This document shows, piece by piece, positions 8,493-16,829 of a stretch of DNA of 64,000 nt. Origin of the DNA: Cupriavidus pauculus (GTDB lineage Bacteria > Pseudomonadota > Gammaproteobacteria > Burkholderiales > Burkholderiaceae); assembly GCF_022179805.1 (NCBI RefSeq), contig NZ_BPUO01000021.1:1-64000 (forward strand), read 5' to 3'. Under the pieces are notes generated by a model. The model was not told where the DNA came from. It made no database searches and saw only the letters and a list, made by a program, of their open reading frames with translations. Positions within the stretch are counted from its first letter, which is position 1. Each line of letters begins with the position of its first letter. The position numbers were made by a program, and so were the translations under genes.

Positions 8493-8807
8493 CTAAGGCG
8501 GTGTGTAAGCGCCGATATCGAACCAGAGCTTCGCCATCGGGCTGGCGGGATGGCCAAAGTAGATGGGGTGGTCCGCACCGGGGCGTTGACCGGGGTGGGC
8601 AAATCGGTCGGCGGCCCACACGCGATTTTTGAAGTTGACGCAGCTTTCCGGACCGTAGTGGTCGGTACTGCGCCATTCGGCAATGTGACGGCAGGCGTCC
8701 GGAGTTGTTGGACGGGCTGCGTTGGCGTTGGCTGTCGTCATGAGCAGCAGCGCCATGACAGCAGACGGAATGGCTGCTTGCCGGAACAGTTTGTTTTGAG
8801 TGTCCAT
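8493..8807 (-). CDS. Small exported protein of unknown function
   Basis: A 104-residue product with a signal peptide (MDTQNKLFRQAAIPSAVMALLLMTTANANA) and two cysteines in the mature part (DACRHIAEW and ESCVNFKN), which could form a disulfide in the periplasm. I do not recognise the family. It is the first gene of the minus-strand pseudopilin cluster. Its frame ends at 8493, where another frame carrying plausible protein sequence (TPDLLVTVTNNESP) takes over, so the true product could be longer and interrupted by a frameshift. Confidence 0.6.
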   Translation of the reverse strand: MDTQNKLFRQAAIPSAVMALLLMTTANANAARPTTPDACRHIAEWRSTDHYGPESCVNFKNRVWAADRFAHPGQRPGADHPIYFGHPASPMAKLWFDIGAYTPP

Positions 8808-9014
8808 GGTCTCTCGCAGGAGTGGCTGATAAGGCGCGGAACCGATTCGGCGCTCTGACTCTGAGCCATGGGGGCAGCCCTATGAATCGCCGTTCAGCAA
8901 AAACCGGCGGGCATTGCGTGGTGAGGGTGGAACAGAAAGATTTTTGGGAAGGTTGTCTCAAAGCGTCTTTTCGGATGCCCGGCGGGAACACGTGTTGCGC
9001 AACGCACTCTTAAC

Positions 9015-9043
9015 TAGTTTGCAAAGAAATCATTTGTATTCTA
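9015..9043. promoter_or_regulatory. Candidate MarR operator upstream of the efflux operon
   Basis: An imperfect 29-bp inverted repeat, TAGTTTGCAAA-N7-TTTGTATTCTA (8 of 11 positions symmetric), lies 27 bp before the marR start in an otherwise gene-free 262-bp stretch (8808-9069). Its AT-rich composition and position suggest both promoter and operator function for the MarR-efflux operon. Confidence 0.45.
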
Positions 9044-9069
9044 ATTAATTCACGTCTATCATTCGGCCC

Positions 9070-9534
9070 ATGCCAAACATAGACGCCCTCCGATTCGCCT
9101 TCACCGGACAACTGATGCTGTCCGGTCGCCAATGGCGCCAGATCAGCCAGGCCGCAGTCACCGCCCACGGCATTTCTGCCGCGGCCGCCGCGCCCTTGCT
9201 GTTTATCCGTCGCCTGGGCGGCGGCGTGCGCCAGGTGACGCTGGCCGACTACGTGGGTGTGGAAGGCGCCACCCTGGTGCGACTGGTGGACCAGTTGTGT
9301 GCCGCCGGGCTGGTGCGCCGCGAGGTGGACCCCAGCGACCGGCGCGCTAACGTGCTGTCGCTGACTGACGCCGGCGAGCGCATGGCCGAGCAGATCGAGG
9401 TGGAACTCAAGCAATTGCGCGCCGAGGTGTTCGCGGATGTCAGCGAAGCCGACATGGCCGCCGCGCTGCGCGTGCTCGATGCACTGTCGCAAGCCGCGGC
9501 CAATGCGTCGGCGGCGAGCAAGCAGGAGTCCTGA
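9070..9534 (+). CDS. MarR family transcriptional regulator
   Basis: A 154-residue winged-helix regulator. The central DNA-binding domain reads VTLADYVGVEGATLVRLVDQLCAAGLVRREVDPSDRRANVLSLTDAGERM (about residues 55-105), including the MarR wing motif DRRANVLSLT. Helical flanks form the dimer and ligand pocket. It is the first gene of a five-gene efflux operon, 5 bp ahead of the FUSC gene, and therefore most likely represses that operon until an aromatic acid or drug substrate binds. The inverted repeat at 9015-9043 is a good candidate operator. Confidence 0.92.
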   Translation: MPNIDALRFAFTGQLMLSGRQWRQISQAAVTAHGISAAAAAPLLFIRRLGGGVRQVTLADYVGVEGATLVRLVDQLCAAGLVRREVDPSDRRANVLSLTDAGERMAEQIEVELKQLRAEVFADVSEADMAAALRVLDALSQAAANASAASKQES

Positions 9535-9539
9535 GCGCC

Positions 9540-11516
9540 ATGGTTAGCTGGCCGTCCGCCAGGGACTGGGTTTTTTCGTTCAAGGCCTTCATCGCCGCGA
9601 TGCTGGCCCTGTGGATCGCGATGTACCTGGGTCTGCCCCGTCCGTACTGGGCGATGGGCTCCGTCTATATCGTGGCGCACCCGCTTACCGGTGCCACGCG
9701 TTCCAAGGCGCTGTACCGCGTGCTGGGCACGCTGATCGGCGCCGCCGCCGGCGTGGCCATGGTGCCGCCGCTGGTCAATTCCCCGCCGTTGCTGATGGGG
9801 GCCGTCGCAATCTGGGTGGCCTGCCTGCTCTACGTGGCTCTGCTGCATCGCACGCCGCGCAGCTACGTGTTCATGCTCGCCGCCTACACGCTGCCGCTGG
9901 TGGCGCTGCCGTCGGTCGACAACCCGGTCGGCATCTTCGACCTGGCCGTGGCCCGTTCCGAGGAAATCTGCCTGGGCATCCTGTGCGCGGCCGTGGTGGG
10001 CGCCGTGATCATGCCGGCCAGCGTGGCCGACGTGCTGCGCGACAAGTCGCGCCAGTGGATGGCCGACGCCACGCTCTGGGCATCGGACATGCTGTCGCTG
10101 GCGCCCGGCGCATCGGTATCGCGCCATCACAGCCGCCATCGTCTGGCCGCCGACATCCTGGCGCTGGACCAGTTGATCAGCCAGTTGAGCTACGACGCCG
10201 AAAGCGCCACCCGTGTGCATGCCGCCCGCGAGTTGCGCGGCCGCATGACGATGCTGCTGCCCGTGTTGTCGTCGCTGTCGACGATCGTCGAATCGCTGCA
10301 GGCCGCTGGCGGCGTTCCCGCCCCGCTGGCCGCGCAGATGCACGCGGTCAGGGCCTGGATCCAGGCTGGCGCGGCACCCGACGCGCGTCCGGTGCTGACG
10401 TCCACGCCGCTGCAGCAAGGCTGGGACGCCGCGCTGGTGACCGCCGCCGAAGACCGCCTCCAGCAGATGCTGGCCCTGTGGCACGACTGCGTGACGCTGT
10501 GCCGGCGCCTGGGCGAGAAGCACGCCGAGGGCCAGTGGATGCCCGAATTCCTGCGCTGGGAGGTGGGCCGTGCCCGCCACTATGACCACGGCATGCTGCT
10601 GTTTTCGACCGTGACCGTGGCCATGGCGATCTACGCGATGGGCATGGTGTGGATCCACACGGGCTGGGCCGATGGCGCGGGCGCCGTGGCGCTGGGCGCG
10701 ATTTCCTGCTGCTTCTTTGCCGCGCTGGACGAACCCGCGCCGATGATCCGGTCGTTCTTCAACTGGAATATCGTCTGCCTGCTGATCTCGCTGGTGATGC
10801 TGTTCGCCGTGCTGCCCGTGGCGCACGACTTCGAGATGCTGGTGCTGATGTTCGCCGTGCCGTACCTGATCATCGGCCTGCTCGTGGCGCAGCCGCGCCT
10901 GGCGATGATCGGCATGCCGCTGGCGGTGGTCACGGCCAACGACATCGGTATCCAGGGCGCCTACAGCGCCAACTTCCAGTCGTTCTTCAACAGCAACATC
11001 GCCGGCATCGCGGGCATTGCGTTCGCGCTGGTCTGGACGCTGGTGGTGCGGCCGTTCGGCACGCGTGCCGCCACGCGCCGGCTGGTGCGGGCCGGCTGGA
11101 GCGATATCGCCGAGAACGCGCTGGGCAAGCACCCCGATTCGCATACCCGGCTGCGCGCCCGCATGCTGGACCGTCTGGCGCAACTGGTGCCGCGCCTGGC
11201 CGCCAGCGAGAGCGAAGTGTCCACCGATGGCTTTAGCGAAGTGCGCGTGGAGCTGACGGCGCTGGCGCTGCAGCGCGAGATGGCCGACATGCCCGCCGAC
11301 GAGCAACATGCGGTGCGCCGCGTGCTGCGCAGTATTTCCACCTACTACAAGGCGCGCCTCGATGGCACCGCCGATGCGCCGCCCGCCGCGTTGCGCACAC
11401 GCCTGGCCAACGCCCAGGGTAAGGTGCGCTCGCCCGTGGCGCTGGCGGCGCTGGTCGACATGCAGGTGGCCCTGTTTCCGCCGGCGCTGCCGGCAACCGT
11501 TTCCGGAAAAGCATGA
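9540..11516 (+). CDS. FUSC family inner-membrane efflux protein (AaeB/fusaric acid resistance type)
   Basis: A 658-residue inner-membrane protein with two sets of transmembrane helices, around residues 15-160 (FKAFIAAMLALWIAMYLGLPRPYWAMGSVY is the family's first helix and PxPYWA motif) and 350-500. They are separated by cytoplasmic helical regions. FUSC/PET transporters export hydrophobic aromatic acids together with an HlyD-type adaptor. The downstream DUF1656, HlyD and NodT genes overlap in ATGA/GTGA fashion, giving a complete tripartite exporter. Substrate unknown; p-hydroxybenzoate-like acids or fusaric acid are the usual ones for the family. Confidence 0.92.
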   Translation: MVSWPSARDWVFSFKAFIAAMLALWIAMYLGLPRPYWAMGSVYIVAHPLTGATRSKALYRVLGTLIGAAAGVAMVPPLVNSPPLLMGAVAIWVACLLYVALLHRTPRSYVFMLAAYTLPLVALPSVDNPVGIFDLAVARSEEICLGILCAAVVGAVIMPASVADVLRDKSRQWMADATLWASDMLSLAPGASVSRHHSRHRLAADILALDQLISQLSYDAESATRVHAARELRGRMTMLLPVLSSLSTIVESLQAAGGVPAPLAAQMHAVRAWIQAGAAPDARPVLTSTPLQQGWDAALVTAAEDRLQQMLALWHDCVTLCRRLGEKHAEGQWMPEFLRWEVGRARHYDHGMLLFSTVTVAMAIYAMGMVWIHTGWADGAGAVALGAISCCFFAALDEPAPMIRSFFNWNIVCLLISLVMLFAVLPVAHDFEMLVLMFAVPYLIIGLLVAQPRLAMIGMPLAVVTANDIGIQGAYSANFQSFFNSNIAGIAGIAFALVWTLVVRPFGTRAATRRLVRAGWSDIAENALGKHPDSHTRLRARMLDRLAQLVPRLAASESEVSTDGFSEVRVELTALALQREMADMPADEQHAVRRVLRSISTYYKARLDGTADAPPAALRTRLANAQGKVRSPVALAALVDMQVALFPPALPATVSGKA

Positions 11517-11725
11517 TGCCCGGTGAAATCAGTATCTATGGCGTGTTCATCCCCAGCCTGCTGGTGTGGATGCTCGCCGCCTTCATTGTCACCAGTGCCG
11601 CACGCGCGGTGTTGTCGCGCGTGGGCTTCTACCGGCTTGTGTGGCACCGATCCCTTTTCAATCTGGCGCTGTACGCGATCATCCTCGGTGGGGTGGTGGC
11701 CATGGTGCCGTGGCTGCAATCATGA
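11513..11725 (+). CDS. DUF1656 small membrane protein (AaeX-like)
   Basis: A 70-residue protein with two predicted membrane helices (FIPSLLVWMLAAFIVTSAARAVLS and LFNLALYAIILGGVVAMVPWL). DUF1656 proteins regularly accompany FUSC exporters and HlyD adaptors and are thought to assist assembly; the exact role is not established. The start codon overlaps the FUSC stop (ATGA) and its own stop overlaps the adaptor start in the same way, showing tight translational coupling. Confidence 0.92.
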   Translation: MMPGEISIYGVFIPSLLVWMLAAFIVTSAARAVLSRVGFYRLVWHRSLFNLALYAIILGGVVAMVPWLQS

Positions 11726-12708
11726 AACTCAGACTCTCTTCGCTCGGGCCGGTCGTGTTGACGCTGGCCGTCACTGCCGTTGGCGCGGTCGTCGTCAAAC
11801 ACCTGTGGGACTACTACACGGTGGCCCCGTGGACCCGCGACGGCCACATCCGTGCCGATGTAGTGCAGGTGGCGCCTGATGTCTCGGGGCTGGTCACGCG
11901 CATCGCCGTCAAGGACAACCAGCACGTGAAGGCCGGCGACGTCCTGTTCGAGATCGATCACGAACGCTACGCGCTGGCGCTGCGCCAGGCCGAAGCCACG
12001 GCCGCCGCGGTGCGCGCCAACCTGGCGCAGGCGCGCCGCGAGGCGTCGCGCAGCCAGAAGCTGTCTGACGTGGTGTCGAAGGAAATCATCGAAGAAGGCC
12101 TGGCCAAGGTGCAGCAGGGCGAGGCGCAATTGGCGCAGGCCGATGCGGCCATCGGCGTGGCGAAGCTGAACCTGGAGCGCACGAAGGTGATGAGCCCGGT
12201 GGAAGGCTACGTCAATGACCGCCTGCCACGCCTGGGCGACTACGTGGTAACCGGCAAGCCGGTGCTGTCGATGGTCGATTCGCGGTCGTTCCACGTGGAA
12301 GGGTACTTCGAGGAAACCAAGCTGCAGGGCATCCATATTGGCAGCCCGGTGGACATCCGCATCATGGGCGAGAAGCGCGTGCTGCAGGGCCACGTGCAGA
12401 GCATCGCGGCCGGTATCGAGGACCGCGACCGCACCAATGGGTCGAACCTGCTGCCGAACGTGAATCCCACGTTCAACTGGGTGCGGCTGGCCCAGCGCGT
12501 GCCGGTGCGTATCCAGTTCGACCAGATGCCCGAGGACGTGCGGCTGGTGGCGGGCCGTACCGCCACGGTGTCGGTGACGGGCGACGGCAAGTCGGCCCCG
12601 GCCAACGACAAGCCGTCCGCCGCGCCGGCGGCGACAAGTAGCAATGCCTCGCATGACAAGGTCGCGCTGGCCGGCAAGGGCGCGGCAACAACCGGAGTGC
12701 TGCAGTGA
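11722..12708 (+). CDS. HlyD/EmrA-type membrane fusion protein of the efflux system
   Basis: A 328-residue periplasmic adaptor anchored by one N-terminal helix (LGPVVLTLAVTAVGAVVVKHLWDYY). The lipoyl/barrel-sandwich halves flank a coiled-coil hairpin: APWTRDGHIRADVVQVAPDVSGLVTRIAVKDNQHVKAGD, then helices rich in Ala/Gln/Arg, then LERTKVMSPVEGYVNDRLPRLGDYV. This matches AaeA/p-hydroxybenzoate efflux adaptors. The start at 11722 overlaps the DUF1656 stop. The C-terminus has a low-complexity Ala/Ser-rich tail (about residues 290-328). It links the FUSC pump to the NodT-type outer-membrane channel encoded next. Confidence 0.94.
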   Translation: MKLRLSSLGPVVLTLAVTAVGAVVVKHLWDYYTVAPWTRDGHIRADVVQVAPDVSGLVTRIAVKDNQHVKAGDVLFEIDHERYALALRQAEATAAAVRANLAQARREASRSQKLSDVVSKEIIEEGLAKVQQGEAQLAQADAAIGVAKLNLERTKVMSPVEGYVNDRLPRLGDYVVTGKPVLSMVDSRSFHVEGYFEETKLQGIHIGSPVDIRIMGEKRVLQGHVQSIAAGIEDRDRTNGSNLLPNVNPTFNWVRLAQRVPVRIQFDQMPEDVRLVAGRTATVSVTGDGKSAPANDKPSAAPAATSSNASHDKVALAGKGAATTGVLQ

Positions 12709-14153
12709 AACGCTTTGCCCGTGCCTCGCTGGCGGCGATGTTGCCGCTGGCGCTGGCCGCCTGCATGACCGTCGGCCCTGACCACAAGGTGCCCGACAAC
12801 GCCGCCGTGAAGGCGGCCGCCGCCAACGGCCCGTTTGCCCACACCGACAGCGACGCCGTGTCCATCGGCGAAGTGCCCAATGACTGGTGGCGCCTGTACG
12901 ACGATCCGCATATCGACGACCTGGTGCAGCAGGCGCTGGTCGCCAACACCGACCTGCGCGTGGCCGCGGCCAACCTGAAGCGGTCGATCGCCGTCTATCA
13001 CGAGGTGGAAGCCGAGAACCTGCCGGAAGCCAAGTTCCGCGCCAGTGCGGAGCGCGGCCAGATTGCCGGAGAACCGCTGCTGCACGAGGAAAAGATCCCG
13101 GCGATGAACTTTGGCGACATCGGCTTCGAGGTGTCGTACCTGATCGATTTCTGGGGCAAGCTCAAGCGCGCCGACGAGGCCGCGCTGGCGGCGGCGCAAG
13201 CCAGCCATGCCGCGCTGGACCAGGCCCGGGTGGGTGTGGTGGCGGAGACCGTGCGCGCCTATGTGCAAGGCTGCACGGCCACGCACGAACTGCATGTGGC
13301 GCAGCACCAACTCGACCTGCAGGAGCGTGGCGTGACGCTGGCGCAGAAGCTGGTGGACGCCGGGCGCGGCCAGCCCACCGATCTGCTGCGCGCGCAGGCT
13401 CAGGCCGACACGCTGCGCGCGGTGCTGCCGAAGTATCGTGCCGAGCAGGAAGGTGCGGCCTACCGTCTGGCCGTGATGCTGGGCAAGCCGCCCATGGCGC
13501 TCGATGTGAAGAGCGTGGCCTGCGAACACGTGCCCGCGCTGAAGCAGGCGCTGCCCGTGGGCGATGGCACGGCGCTGCTCAAGCGGCGCCCCGACGTGCG
13601 CCAGGCCGAGCGCGAACTGGCGTCCGCCACGGCCAAGATCGGCGTGGCCACGGCCGACCTGTTCCCGCAGATCCGCATTGGCGCATCGGCCGGCTTCACC
13701 GGTATTCTCGATCACCTGGGCCAGGCGCCGACCGCGCACTGGGGCTGGGGACCGGCCCTATCGTGGACCATCCCCACCAGCGGCACGCGTGCACGCATCC
13801 ACAACATGGAGTTCGGTGCCGAAGGCGCACTCGCGCATTTCGACGGCGTGGTGCTGAAGGCGTTGCGCGAGACACAGAGCGCGCTATCGGCTTACTCGCA
13901 CGAGCTGGAGCGCAACCAGTCGCTGCGCGCCGCCCGCGACAAGGCCGACGAGGCCGCGCGCCAGAACCGCCTGCTCTGGCAGGCCGGCCGCTCGCCGTAC
14001 CTGCAGAGCCTGGACGCCGACCGCACGCTGGCCAACACCGATGCCGCACTGGCCGCCTCCGATGCGCAGGTAGCGATGGACCAGATCAACCTGTTCCTGG
14101 CGCTGGGCGGTGGGTGGCAGAACGCGCCGGCGATTGCTGTGACTGCACAATAA
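12705..14153 (+). CDS. Outer-membrane efflux lipoprotein, NodT/OprM family
   Basis: A 482-residue TolC-like channel with a lipoprotein signal (lipobox LALAAC with Cys about residue 20). The early motif VPNDWWRLYDDPHIDDLVQQALVANTDLRVAAANL and the repeat half (AERELASATAKIGVATADLFPQIRIGAS, ALSWTIPTSG) are family hallmarks. The GTG start at 12705 overlaps the adaptor stop (GTGA). It completes the tripartite exporter; a rho-independent terminator follows about 90 bp downstream. Confidence 0.95.
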   Translation: MKRFARASLAAMLPLALAACMTVGPDHKVPDNAAVKAAAANGPFAHTDSDAVSIGEVPNDWWRLYDDPHIDDLVQQALVANTDLRVAAANLKRSIAVYHEVEAENLPEAKFRASAERGQIAGEPLLHEEKIPAMNFGDIGFEVSYLIDFWGKLKRADEAALAAAQASHAALDQARVGVVAETVRAYVQGCTATHELHVAQHQLDLQERGVTLAQKLVDAGRGQPTDLLRAQAQADTLRAVLPKYRAEQEGAAYRLAVMLGKPPMALDVKSVACEHVPALKQALPVGDGTALLKRRPDVRQAERELASATAKIGVATADLFPQIRIGASAGFTGILDHLGQAPTAHWGWGPALSWTIPTSGTRARIHNMEFGAEGALAHFDGVVLKALRETQSALSAYSHELERNQSLRAARDKADEAARQNRLLWQAGRSPYLQSLDADRTLANTDAALAASDAQVAMDQINLFLALGGGWQNAPAIAVTAQ

Positions 14154-14244
14154 AGTCAGGATATGGTTGGTCTGAAAGGCCGGGATTGCTTTGCCTGGCT
14201 TGATTTCGAAGACTTTCCGCCGCCAGAACTCAACTGAATCAACG

Positions 14245-14280
14245 CCGGGGCACCCCGAAAGGGATGCCCCGGATTTTTTT
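14245..14280 (+). terminator. Rho-independent terminator of the efflux operon
   Basis: A GC-rich hairpin (CCGGGGCA paired with TGCCCCGG, with an inner CCC-GAAA-GGG pairing) is followed directly by a run of seven T. It ends the MarR-FUSC operon and insulates the following sulfolactate operon. Confidence 0.9.
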
Positions 14281-14292
14281 CGCTCCGCAAAT

Positions 14293-14304
14293 TCATATAT
14301 ATGA
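14293..14304. promoter_or_regulatory. Palindrome upstream of the suy promoter
   Basis: TCATATATATGA is a perfect 12-bp palindrome placed 5 bp upstream of the -35 element of the sulfolactate operon. Its position fits an activator or a looping repressor such as the GntR/UTRA protein encoded at 19082. No second copy was noticed near that regulator gene, so the link is tentative. Confidence 0.4.
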
Positions 14305-14309
14305 GTTGG

Positions 14310-14338
14310 TTGACATGGATGAATTCAGCGCCTACGAT
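14310..14338 (+). promoter_or_regulatory. Sigma-70 promoter of the sulfolactate operon
   Basis: A consensus -35 TTGACA (14310-14315) and a -10 TACGAT (14333-14338) are spaced by exactly 17 bp, about 35 bp before the suyA start, which has its own AAGGAG ribosome site. This is the best-formed housekeeping promoter seen in the window. Confidence 0.7.
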
Positions 14339-14373
14339 GGTTTCACGCTTGACCCACACGAAGGAGACAAAAA

Positions 14374-14655
14374 ATGATTCACGTCGTACTGCATGACGCC
14401 AAGGACACCGTTGCGGTGGCCGTGGTTGAAGGGATCGAGCCGGGCACGAAGCTCAACGCCTGGATCATGGATGAAGACAAGGTGGTGACGGTGACAGCGC
14501 TGCAGCCGATTCCCATCGGACACAAGGTGGCGCTGCGCGATATGGCGCTGAACGAAACCGTCTACAAGTACGGCATCGACATCGGCAAGGTCGTCGCACC
14601 CATCAAGGCCGGCGAGCACGCACACGTGCACAACATCAAGACGAAGCGCTGGTAA
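14374..14655 (+). CDS. suyA: (2R)-sulfolactate sulfo-lyase, small (alpha) subunit
   Basis: A 93-residue SAF-domain protein (MIHVVLHDAKDTVAVAVVEG, then ITALQPIPIGHKVAL-like segment and YKYGIDIGKVVAPIKAGEHAHVHN). SAF small subunits pair with UxaA-type large subunits in altronate/galactarate dehydratases and in sulfolactate sulfo-lyase. The identification as SuyA rests on the separate small subunit, the very SuyB-like partner gene and the two downstream dehydrogenases. The complex would cleave (R)-sulfolactate to pyruvate and sulfite in the cytoplasm. First gene of the operon, with a strong promoter and ribosome site. Confidence 0.88.
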   Translation: MIHVVLHDAKDTVAVAVVEGIEPGTKLNAWIMDEDKVVTVTALQPIPIGHKVALRDMALNETVYKYGIDIGKVVAPIKAGEHAHVHNIKTKRW

Positions 14656-14718
14656 GCCGCCACGTCCCGCACGTCAGTCCACGATTCCACTTCCCTTTCA
14701 AGACTCTGAGGACCCGTC

Positions 14719-15894
14719 ATGTCTGTCATCGATCAAAACACCACGTTCTGGGGATATCGCCGCGACAATGGTCGCGTCGGTGTTCGCAACCACGTCATCA
14801 TCCTGCCGCTTGACGACCTGTCCAACGCGGCGGCGGAAGCCGTTGCGGTGGCCATCAAGGGGACCATGGCGATTCCCCATCCCTATGGCCGGCTGCAGTT
14901 TGGTCCCGACCTGGACTTGCACTTCCGTACGTTGATCGGTGCAGGCAGCAATCCCAACGTGGCCGCGGTGGTGGTGATTGGCATCGAGGATGGCTGGACC
15001 AAGAAGGTCGTTGACGGCATCGCCAAGACGGGCAAACCTGTGGTGGGCTTCGGCATCGAGGGCCATGGCGACCACGACACCATCATGCGGGCGTCAAAAG
15101 CCGCCAGGCAATTCGTGCAATACGCCACGGCGCAGCACCGCGTGGAATGTCCGATTGGCGACCTGTGGATCTCAACCAAGTGCGGCGAATCGGACACCAC
15201 GTCCGGCTGCGGTGCGAACCCCACGGTCGGCAATGCATTCGACAAGCTGCATCCGCTTGGCACCACGCTGGTGTTTGGGGAAACCTCGGAACTGACTGGC
15301 GGTGAGCATATCGTGGCCAACCGTTGCGCGAACGACGAGGTGCGTCACAAGTTCATGGCGATGTTCGAGCGCTACCAGGGCATGATCGACCGCTGGAAGA
15401 CTTCCGACCTGTCGGAATCGCAACCGACCAAGGGCAACATCGCCGGCGGGCTCACCACGATCGAAGAAAAGGCGCTGGGTAACATCCAGAAGATCGGCAA
15501 GCAATGCACCGTCGATGGCGTGCTGGACAAGGCAGAAGAGCCTACGCATCCGGGCCTCTGGTTCATGGATTCGTCGTCGGCCGCTGCCGAAATGGTGACA
15601 CTGTGTGCGGCCGCCGGTTACGTCGTTCACTTTTTCCCGACGGGCCAGGGCAACGTGATTGGCAACCCGATCGTCCCGGTTATCAAGCTGTGTGCCAATC
15701 CGCGCACCGTTCGTCTCATGAGCGAGCACATGGACGTGGATTGCTCGGGGCTCCTGCAGCGGGAGCAGACGCTGGACCAGACTGGCGACAAGCTGCTCGA
15801 ATGCATGATGGCGACCATCAATGGGCGCTGGACGGCCGCCGAGGCACTGGGTCACCGTGAATTCGTGTTGACCCGCATCCACGAGTCCGCATGA
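14719..15894 (+). CDS. suyB: (2R)-sulfolactate sulfo-lyase, large (beta) subunit
   Basis: A 391-residue UxaA-family lyase. Notable segments are [76 protein letters not shown] (conserved cysteines, likely iron ligands), [22 protein letters not shown] and [19 protein letters not shown]. As I recall the family, these match SuyB closely, and the length (about 390) fits SuyB rather than the roughly 500-residue fused altronate dehydratase. Reaction: (R)-3-sulfolactate to pyruvate plus sulfite. Its stop overlaps the next start. A sulfonate substrate is therefore implied for this operon. Confidence 0.9.
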   Translation: MSVIDQNTTFWGYRRDNGRVGVRNHVIILPLDDLSNAAAEAVAVAIKGTMAIPHPYGRLQFGPDLDLHFRTLIGAGSNPNVAAVVVIGIEDGWTKKVVDGIAKTGKPVVGFGIEGHGDHDTIMRASKAARQFVQYATAQHRVECPIGDLWISTKCGESDTTSGCGANPTVGNAFDKLHPLGTTLVFGETSELTGGEHIVANRCANDEVRHKFMAMFERYQGMIDRWKTSDLSESQPTKGNIAGGLTTIEEKALGNIQKIGKQCTVDGVLDKAEEPTHPGLWFMDSSSAAAEMVTLCAAAGYVVHFFPTGQGNVIGNPIVPVIKLCANPRTVRLMSEHMDVDCSGLLQREQTLDQTGDKLLECMMATINGRWTAAEALGHREFVLTRIHESA

Positions 15895-16829
15895 TGAAGC
15901 GAATCTGCATCAGCGAGTTCATGGACTCGGCAGCGGTGCAGACGCTCACCCCGGGTTTTGACGTGCGATACGAACCGGGGTGGGTGGACAAGCGCGCTGA
16001 TCTGCTGGAGGGGCTGGGCGGTGTGCACGGACTGATCGTGCGCAATCGCACCCAGGTCGACGGAGCACTCCTGGCTGCGGCCAGCCATCTCAAGGTGATT
16101 GGGCGGCTGGGCGTAGGCCTGGACAACATCGATGTCGAATCGTGCCGTCAACGCGGTATCCGCGTGATCCCGGCATACGGTGCGAATGCGCGATCCGTCG
16201 CCGAGTACGTTGTGACGACGGCTGCGGTGCTGTTGCGCGGCGCGTATCTATCCAGTGCCGAGGTAGCCGCTGGAAAATGGCCGCGCGCGAGGCTGTCCGA
16301 TGGCAGGGAGGCTCTGGACAAGACGCTGGGCCTCGTGGGCTTTGGCGATATCGGCAGGCGTACGGCGGCATTGGCGAAAGCCTTCGGCATGGAAGTGATT
16401 GCCCATGATCCGATGCTCTCTGCCGATGACCCTGCATGGAGCGCTACCGGCGTGCGCTGCGTTGGCCTTGACGAACTGCTGGCCCAGGCCGACGCAGTGA
16501 GTCTGCATGTGCCGCTTGTGGATGCCACGCGGAATCTTCTCGATGTGGGCCGTCTGGCATCGATGAAGCCCGGTGCCGTGCTGATCAACACCGCTCGAGG
16601 TGGCGTGGTGGATGAGGCCGCATTGGCCGACGCCTTGCGTGCGGGGCATGTCGGCGGCGCCGCGCTGGACGTATTCGGGCACGAGCCGCTACCGGCAGGC
16701 AGCCCACTGGCCAACGCGCCCAACCTGATTCTTACGCCGCATATCGGAGGCGTCACGCAGGAAGCCAATGCGCGTGTGTCGATGATGATCGCCAACGAAG
16801 TACGCAAAACGCTGGAGGCCAGCACATGA
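15891..16829 (+). CDS. slcC: D-2-hydroxyacid dehydrogenase family protein, probable (S)-sulfolactate dehydrogenase
   Basis: A 312-residue NAD-dependent dehydrogenase. The dinucleotide motif is [21 protein letters not shown] (about residues 144-164). The catalytic triad positions are visible as Arg in [10 protein letters not shown], Glu in DVFGHEPLP and His in LTPHIGGVT. In sulfolactate degraders SlcC oxidises (S)-sulfolactate to sulfopyruvate, which ComC then reduces to the (R) form used by SuyAB. Coupling to suyB and comC by ATGA overlaps supports this assignment; specificity is inferred from context. Confidence 0.85.
   Translation: MMKRICISEFMDSAAVQTLTPGFDVRYEPGWVDKRADLLEGLGGVHGLIVRNRTQVDGALLAAASHLKVIGRLGVGLDNIDVESCRQRGIRVIPAYGANARSVAEYVVTTAAVLLRGAYLSSAEVAAGKWPRARLSDGREALDKTLGLVGFGDIGRRTAALAKAFGMEVIAHDPMLSADDPAWSATGVRCVGLDELLAQADAVSLHVPLVDATRNLLDVGRLASMKPGAVLINTARGGVVDEAALADALRAGHVGGAALDVFGHEPLPAGSPLANAPNLILTPHIGGVTQEANARVSMMIANEVRKTLEAST

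Noticed and set aside
14374-15894. Altronate or galactarate dehydratase
   Set aside because: The split 93 + 391-residue subunits, the SuyB-like wording and the following slcC and comC genes fit sulfolactate sulfo-lyase better, and no hexuronate genes are present.
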